Below, in pieces: positions 6,482 through 11,067 of a stretch of 11,067 bases of DNA. The notes below the pieces were generated by a model. The model was not told where the DNA came from, did no database searches, and saw only the letters and a program-made list of their open reading frames with translations. Location: the NCBI GenBank assembly GCA_021107685.1, contig JAIOSH010000520.1, positions 1-11,067 of the forward strand, in the 5' to 3' direction. The first letter of the stretch is position 1; every line of letters starts with the position of its first letter. The DNA comes from Bacteroidales bacterium (lineage in GTDB: Bacteria > Bacteroidota > Bacteroidia > Bacteroidales > SMBSF39). Both the position numbers and the translations under genes were made by a program.

Positions 6482-7630
6482 ATGAATTACGAATTATCAG
6501 AAGAACAACAACTAATCAGGGAAACCGTCCGCGATTTTGCGGAACGTGAAATAAAACCTGTTGCAAAAGAATTAGATGAAAAGGCTGAATTTTCAACAGA
6601 ATTAACAAAAAAAATTGGTGAACTCGGTTTGTTTGGCATGTACTTACCCGAAAAATATGGTGGGCAAGGATTGGATACTTTATCTTACATTATTGCAGTT
6701 GAAGAAATTGCCCGGATAGATGGATCTCAGGCAGCTACATTAGCAGCACACAATTCACTCGGCTTAAGTCCGCTTTATTATTACGGCAGTGAAGAGCAAA
6801 AGCTTAAATATCTTCCACAATTATGTACAGGAGAAGCACTATGGGGTTTTGGTCTTACCGAAGCTAATGCAGGTTCGGATTCGAGGGGAACTAAAACCAC
6901 TGCAACTTTACAAAACAATGAATGGGTAATAAACGGTTCCAAAATTTTCATCACCAATGGTTCGGCAGATATTTCAATCGGTTCAACAGTGCAAGTAGTT
7001 ACAAATATTGATGAAAAAGGGAAAAAAGAATTTACCTGTATTATTGTTGAGAAAGGAACACCTGGTTTTAAACGAGTTAGCATGCACGGTAAAATGATGT
7101 GGAGAGCATCTGACACTGCCGAACTTTATTTTGATGATTGCAAAGTTCCTGAAGGAAACTTATTAGGTAAAGTCGGACAAGGCTCTAAAATAATGTTAAG
7201 CACACTTGATAATGGCAGATTATCAATAGCAGCAATGGGACTTGGCTGTGCCCAGGGTGCTTTTGAACTGGCTCTGCAATACTCTCAGGAAAGAAAACAA
7301 TTCGGAAAACCTATCTGCAAATTTCAGATTAATGCATTCAAATTAGCCGATATGGCAACAAAAATTGAATTGGCAAGAAACCTGCTCTATAAAGCCTGTT
7401 GGCTGAAAGATAATAATAAGCCTTTTGCAAAAGAAGCAGCTATGTCAAAACTCTACTGTTCGGAAATTGCAAGGGAAGTCGCAGATGAAGCGGTTCAGCT
7501 TCATGGCGGTTATGGTTTAATGAAAGACTATGATATTGAAAGATTCTATCGCGACCAAAGATTGCTGCAAATTGGTGAAGGAACTTCAGAAATTCAGCGC
7601 TTGGTTATTTCGAGGTATATTGGTTGTTAA
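6482..7630 (+). CDS. Acyl-CoA dehydrogenase, probably acting on isovaleryl-CoA or another short acyl-CoA
   Basis: A complete 382-residue FAD enzyme of the acyl-CoA dehydrogenase family, expected to make an alpha,beta-double bond and pass electrons to electron-transfer flavoprotein. Seen are the FAD/substrate signature GLTEANAGSDS (124-134), WVINGSKIFITNG (148-160), the Arg-rich RKQFGKPI (271-278), AVQLHGGYGLMKDYDIER (337-354) and the C-terminal IGEGTSEIQR (364-373). The Glu in that last motif (Glu366) is at the catalytic-base position of short- and medium-chain dehydrogenases. Isovaleryl-CoA dehydrogenases instead place the base on an earlier helix (LDLER) and have a non-Glu residue here; this protein reads LDNGR at the earlier site. 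Operon context argues for isovaleryl-CoA, while the motif resembles the butyryl-CoA type. Family certain, substrate moderate. Confidence 0.9.
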   Translation: MNYELSEEQQLIRETVRDFAEREIKPVAKELDEKAEFSTELTKKIGELGLFGMYLPEKYGGQGLDTLSYIIAVEEIARIDGSQAATLAAHNSLGLSPLYYYGSEEQKLKYLPQLCTGEALWGFGLTEANAGSDSRGTKTTATLQNNEWVINGSKIFITNGSADISIGSTVQVVTNIDEKGKKEFTCIIVEKGTPGFKRVSMHGKMMWRASDTAELYFDDCKVPEGNLLGKVGQGSKIMLSTLDNGRLSIAAMGLGCAQGAFELALQYSQERKQFGKPICKFQINAFKLADMATKIELARNLLYKACWLKDNNKPFAKEAAMSKLYCSEIAREVADEAVQLHGGYGLMKDYDIERFYRDQRLLQIGEGTSEIQRLVISRYIGC

Positions 7631-7658
7631 AAAAAAATATAAATTTTTAAGATAAAAA

Positions 7659-8513
7659 ATGGAAACTATAAAAATAATCGAATCTCCAAGAGATGCTATG
7701 CAAGGTTTAATGCCTTTTATTCCAACAGAAGCAAAAGCTGATTATATCAATGCTCTTCTGAAAGTTGGATTTGATACCATTGACTTTGGCAGCTTTGTTT
7801 CGCCTAAAGCTATTCCTCAGCTTCGCGATACTGTTGAAGTTCTAAAAAAATTAGACCTTTCTAATACTAAATCTAAATTATTAGCTATTGTTGCTAATAA
7901 AAGAGGAGGAGAAGATGCAGCTAAGTTCAGTGAAATTACTTATTTAGGTTACCCATTCTCTATTTCACCTACATTCTTAAAAAGAAATATTAATTCTACT
8001 ATTGAAAAGTCAGGTGCTACGGTTCAGGAACTATTGAATATATGTGATAAAAATAATAAAGAGCTTGTTGTATATATTTCTATGGGATTTGGTAATCCTT
8101 ATGGTGATGAATGGAATGTTGATATTGTTACAAAATGGGTTGATGCTTTATATAATATGGGTGTGAGAATTATCCCTCTTTCCGACACTATAGGAATATC
8201 AATAAAAAAAACAATTGGCAATCTGTTTTCAGCATTAGTTCCAGCATATCCTGATATTGAGTTTGGCTTTCATTTACATACTACTATCAGGCATTGGTAC
8301 AGAAAAATTAATGCGGCATATACTAATGGATGCAGGAGATTTGACACTGTTATCAACGGACTGGGAGGATGTCCTATGGCGGAAAATAAACTTGTTGGTA
8401 ACCTGAGAACAAGTAATTTGCTGGAATATTTAGAAATTAATAGTGTTCCTGTTGATATTGATGAAAAAGCTTTTGAAATAGCATTTTCAAAAGCTTTAGA
8501 TATTTTTCCGTAA
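7659..8513 (+). CDS. mvaB: Hydroxymethylglutaryl-CoA lyase, Bacteroidota type
   Basis: A 284-residue TIM-barrel lyase that splits HMG-CoA into acetyl-CoA and acetoacetate. Catalytic and metal residues of the family are visible: Arg11 and Asp12 in ESPRDAMQG, FGSFVSPK (43-50), the His205-x-His207 pair, Cys238 in GLGGCPMAENK, and Asn248 in VGN. Two substitutions against the human enzyme stand out: Asp42 in place of the Glu before SFVSP, and Thr after the HxH pair instead of Asp. I recall both, together with the PRDAMQG wording, from Bacteroidota HMG-CoA lyases, so they look lineage-typical rather than damaging. The slightly short length fits a bacterial form without a targeting peptide. It lies 28 bp after the dehydrogenase gene and 39 bp before the acetoacetyl-CoA synthetase gene, which would use its acetoacetate product. 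Confidence 0.93.
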   Translation: METIKIIESPRDAMQGLMPFIPTEAKADYINALLKVGFDTIDFGSFVSPKAIPQLRDTVEVLKKLDLSNTKSKLLAIVANKRGGEDAAKFSEITYLGYPFSISPTFLKRNINSTIEKSGATVQELLNICDKNNKELVVYISMGFGNPYGDEWNVDIVTKWVDALYNMGVRIIPLSDTIGISIKKTIGNLFSALVPAYPDIEFGFHLHTTIRHWYRKINAAYTNGCRRFDTVINGLGGCPMAENKLVGNLRTSNLLEYLEINSVPVDIDEKAFEIAFSKALDIFP

Positions 8514-8552
8514 AGATTTATTTTTATACAATAACATTATTAAAATAGAATC

Positions 8553-10496
8553 ATGCAAAACAATATTCTTTGGCAACCATCAGAAAGCTATAAAACAAAT
8601 TCGCAGATGTATGAATTTCAGGCTTTTATTGCTGACAAATACAAGATTCCTGACAATGATTATTATACAATCCATCGCTGGAGCGTAGAAAATCCTGTAG
8701 ATTTCTGGGGAGAATTCTGGAATTATAGTAAAATAAAGTATTCTAAAAATTATGATAAAGTAGTTGATGATGCTAAAAAAATGCCGGGAGCTAAGTGGTT
8801 TCCCGGAGCGCATCTTAATTTTGCCGAGAATCTATTGAGCAGAACAGATGGACACAAAGCAATAATATTTTGGGGAGAAACATCTGTAAGACGTGAACTT
8901 ACTTATGCCGAATTGTACGAACAAGTACGCAAAGCTGCAGCAGGACTAAAAAAGCTTGGCGTGCAAAAAGACGACAGGGTTGCTGCGTTTATGCCTAATA
9001 TGCCTGAAACCATAATCATGATGTTAGCAACCGCTTCTATTGGAGCTATATGGTCTTCTTCTTCTCCTGATTTTGGTATTAAAGGCGTTTTAGACCGTTT
9101 CTCTCAAATTGAACCTAAGGTGGTACTTTCTGCTGACGGGTATTTTTACAAAGAAAAAATTTTTGATTCTCAAAAGAAATTAAAGGGCATACTGGATAAA
9201 TTACCTTCTGTTGAGCATGTTATAATGGTTAATTATACAGGCAATGCAAATATTGATGATATGCCTAAAGCCATACTTTGGGAAGATTTTGCGCAACAAA
9301 CCGATGAAGCATTAACTTTTGAACAATTACCATTTGACCACCCTCTTTACATTATGTATTCTTCCGGCACAACAGGTTTACCAAAAAGCATTGTCCATTC
9401 TGCAGGAGGCACTCTAATCCAGCATCTAAAAGAACTTATTTTACATAATAATTTACGTAGCGAACATGTAATATTTTATTTCACAACCTGTGGCTGGATG
9501 ATGTGGAACTGGTTTGTTTCAAGTCTAAAAGTAGGAGCAACACTCGTACTTTATGACGGCAATCCTTTTTATCCCGGACCGGATGCTTTGCTTAGAATGG
9601 CAGATGAATTAGATATTACGTTGTTCGGTACAAGCGCCAAGTATATTGCTTCACTTGAAGCTGCAGGAGTGGTACCAAAAGAAATTTCGGATTTTCCAAA
9701 ATTAAAAGTCATTACATCTACCGGATCACCATTAACAGATGAAAGTTTTGAATATGTTTACAAAGATTGGAAAAAAAATGTACAGCTTTCTTCTATAGCT
9801 GGGGGAACGGATATTGTTTCATGTTTTATATTGGGCAGCTCCACACTTCCCGTTCATATCGGAGAAATTCAATGTAAAGGTTTGGGAATGGATGTTGACT
9901 GCTTTGATGATGCCGGTAATTCATTGATTGGAAAGCAGGGCGAACTGGTTTGCAAAACTGCTTTTCCGTCTATGCCAATCTATTTCTGGAATGACCCGGA
10001 AAATAAAAAATACCAAAGTGCATATTTTAATGTTTTCTCAAACATTTGGCGACATGGCGATTATATTCAGATAAGCGAACACGGAGGTATTACAATGTTT
10101 GGAAGGTCTGATGCTACGTTAAATCCGCAAGGAGTGCGTATAGGAACATCTGAAATATACAGAGTTGTTGAAAATATGGAAGAAATTGAAGATTCAGTTG
10201 TTGTAGGGAAAAAAACTAATGGCGATGAAATAGTAGTTCTGTTTGTAAAACTTAATGAAGGTGTTGCCTTAAATGGTGAATTAATAAATAAAATCAAATC
10301 TAATATTCGTTCAAGTTGCAGCCCCAGACACGTACCGGCTGTCATTGAAGCTGTTCCTGATGTTCCTTACACCATTAATGGAAAAAAGGTGGAAATTGCT
10401 GTGAAAAAAATAATTCATGGCGAAGAAGTCAAGAACAAAGATGCGCTGGCAAATCCTGAATGTTTGGAATATTTTAAAAAATTCAAAATATCTTGA
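8553..10496 (+). CDS. aacS: Acetoacetyl-CoA synthetase (acetoacetate-CoA ligase)
   Basis: A 647-residue ANL-superfamily ligase predicted to activate acetoacetate with ATP and CoA through an acyl-adenylate, giving acetoacetyl-CoA, AMP and pyrophosphate. The N-terminal cap contains FWGEFWNYS and WFPGAHLNFAENLL, typical of acetoacetyl-CoA synthetases rather than plain acetyl-CoA synthetases. Core motifs are the phosphate loop YSSGTTGLPK (269-278), TTCGWMMWNW (311-320), the ATP-ribose Asp503 in RHGDY, the hinge GRSDATLNPQGVRIG (517-531) and the C-terminal PYTINGKKVE (605-614), with Lys611 the likely catalytic, acetylation-prone lysine. Full family length with no break. It receives acetoacetate from the HMG-CoA lyase just upstream; the product can be split by thiolase. 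The use of a ligase instead of a CoA-transferase here costs ATP. Confidence 0.94.
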   Translation: MQNNILWQPSESYKTNSQMYEFQAFIADKYKIPDNDYYTIHRWSVENPVDFWGEFWNYSKIKYSKNYDKVVDDAKKMPGAKWFPGAHLNFAENLLSRTDGHKAIIFWGETSVRRELTYAELYEQVRKAAAGLKKLGVQKDDRVAAFMPNMPETIIMMLATASIGAIWSSSSPDFGIKGVLDRFSQIEPKVVLSADGYFYKEKIFDSQKKLKGILDKLPSVEHVIMVNYTGNANIDDMPKAILWEDFAQQTDEALTFEQLPFDHPLYIMYSSGTTGLPKSIVHSAGGTLIQHLKELILHNNLRSEHVIFYFTTCGWMMWNWFVSSLKVGATLVLYDGNPFYPGPDALLRMADELDITLFGTSAKYIASLEAAGVVPKEISDFPKLKVITSTGSPLTDESFEYVYKDWKKNVQLSSIAGGTDIVSCFILGSSTLPVHIGEIQCKGLGMDVDCFDDAGNSLIGKQGELVCKTAFPSMPIYFWNDPENKKYQSAYFNVFSNIWRHGDYIQISEHGGITMFGRSDATLNPQGVRIGTSEIYRVVENMEEIEDSVVVGKKTNGDEIVVLFVKLNEGVALNGELINKIKSNIRSSCSPRHVPAVIEAVPDVPYTINGKKVEIAVKKIIHGEEVKNKDALANPECLEYFKKFKIS

Positions 10497-10518
10497 TTTT
10501 ATAACTATCTGAAACAAT

Positions 10519-11067
10519 ATGCCAAAATACGATATAGTTATAATCGGAAGCGGACTCGGTGGTTTGATTTGCGGATACATTCTGAGCAAAGAAGGCTATA
10601 ATGTTTGTATCCTCGAAAAAAACAGGCAAATAGGAGGATGCCTCCAGACTTTTGTTCGTAATGGTTGTATTTTTGATACAGGTATGCACTATGTTGGTAG
10701 CCTGGAAAAAGGTCAAATTTTATATCGTTTTTTTAAGTATTTTGATTTAATTAATAAAATAAAAATAAAAAAGCTTAATGAGGATGCTTTTGACATTATT
10801 AGCATTGCAGGTACTGAATATAAGTATGCGCAAGGATATAATAATTATGTAAATACACTGTTGCAAAGTTTTCCAAATGAAAAGGAGGCTATAATTAAAT
10901 ATACAGATAAACTGAAAGAAATAAGCAATTCATTGAATTTATATAATCTTAGAGAAATTAAAACACATAATATTATTGATAGCGAATATGTTACAGCTGG
11001 AGCTTTTGATTATATTAAGTCAGTTACACAAAATGAACGATTGCAAAATGTTTTTTCAGGATTAAAT
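10519..11067 (+). CDS. FAD-dependent oxidoreductase, phytoene desaturase / carotenoid isomerase / retinol saturase-like (N-terminal part)
   Basis: The frame is open from ATG at 10519 to the window edge, giving the first 183 residues. The N terminus holds the dinucleotide-binding fold YDIVIIGSGLGGLICG (Gly10, Gly12, Gly15) with the ribose-binding Glu33 in ILEK, followed by IGGCLQTF and FDTGMHYVG (52-60), a motif I associate with CrtISO and retinol-saturase-like proteins. The substrate part of the protein is missing, so no reaction can be assigned. It starts 22 bp after the acetoacetyl-CoA synthetase stop codon and is probably in the same transcript. Its link to leucine breakdown is unclear; an isoprenoid or unsaturated fatty substrate is only a guess from family. 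Confidence 0.82.
   Translation, partial: MPKYDIVIIGSGLGGLICGYILSKEGYNVCILEKNRQIGGCLQTFVRNGCIFDTGMHYVGSLEKGQILYRFFKYFDLINKIKIKKLNEDAFDIISIAGTEYKYAQGYNNYVNTLLQSFPNEKEAIIKYTDKLKEISNSLNLYNLREIKTHNIIDSEYVTAGAFDYIKSVTQNERLQNVFSGLN

Noticed and set aside
6781..7116. Minus-strand open frame of 111 codons inside the dehydrogenase gene
   Set aside because: It is antisense to conserved dehydrogenase motifs and resembles no protein family; the same holds for the other short antisense frames across the window.

Overview
The window looks like chromosome from a member of the Bacteroidota, probably an uncultured Bacteroidales-type lineage. This is inferred from the strong A/T bias, the lack of purine-rich Shine-Dalgarno sequences before the starts (leaders are A/T-rich), and protein sequences resembling the Bacteroidota forms of these families, above all the HMG-CoA lyase. 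No mobile element, CRISPR array, tRNA or rRNA was seen.

Layout: a divergent, truncated HMG-CoA-lyase-like gene leaves the window on the minus strand (1-984). After a 122-bp divergent intergenic region, all genes are on the plus strand: 3-methylcrotonyl-CoA carboxylase beta subunit (1107-2714); a small DnaQ-type exonuclease (2738-3301); a 155-bp intergenic region with nested inverted repeats (3302-3456); methylglutaconyl-CoA hydratase (3457-4251); an unusual 725-residue biotin protein (4266-6443); acyl-CoA dehydrogenase (6482-7630); HMG-CoA lyase (7659-8513); acetoacetyl-CoA synthetase (8553-10496); and the start of a carotenoid-isomerase/retinol-saturase-like flavoprotein (10519 to the end). 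Gaps within the second block are 14 to 39 bp, so it reads as an operon.

Together the genes spell the lower leucine/isovalerate pathway: isovaleryl-CoA -> 3-methylcrotonyl-CoA -> 3-methylglutaconyl-CoA -> HMG-CoA -> acetyl-CoA + acetoacetate -> acetoacetyl-CoA. The notable departure is the carboxylation step. The expected MccA subunit (biotin carboxylase + BT mediator domain + biotinyl domain) is absent. In its place is one polypeptide with a pyruvate-carboxylase/oxaloacetate-decarboxylase/transcarboxylase-5S-like carboxyltransferase domain, followed by what looks like the MccA BT domain and a biotinyl domain. With the MccB-type partner this predicts an ATP-independent methylcrotonyl-CoA transcarboxylase, taking the carboxyl group from a 2-oxo acid such as oxaloacetate rather than from bicarbonate plus ATP. 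I regard this as the most interesting system in the window. It is inferred from domain reading and context, and a separate biotin carboxylase elsewhere in the genome cannot be excluded.
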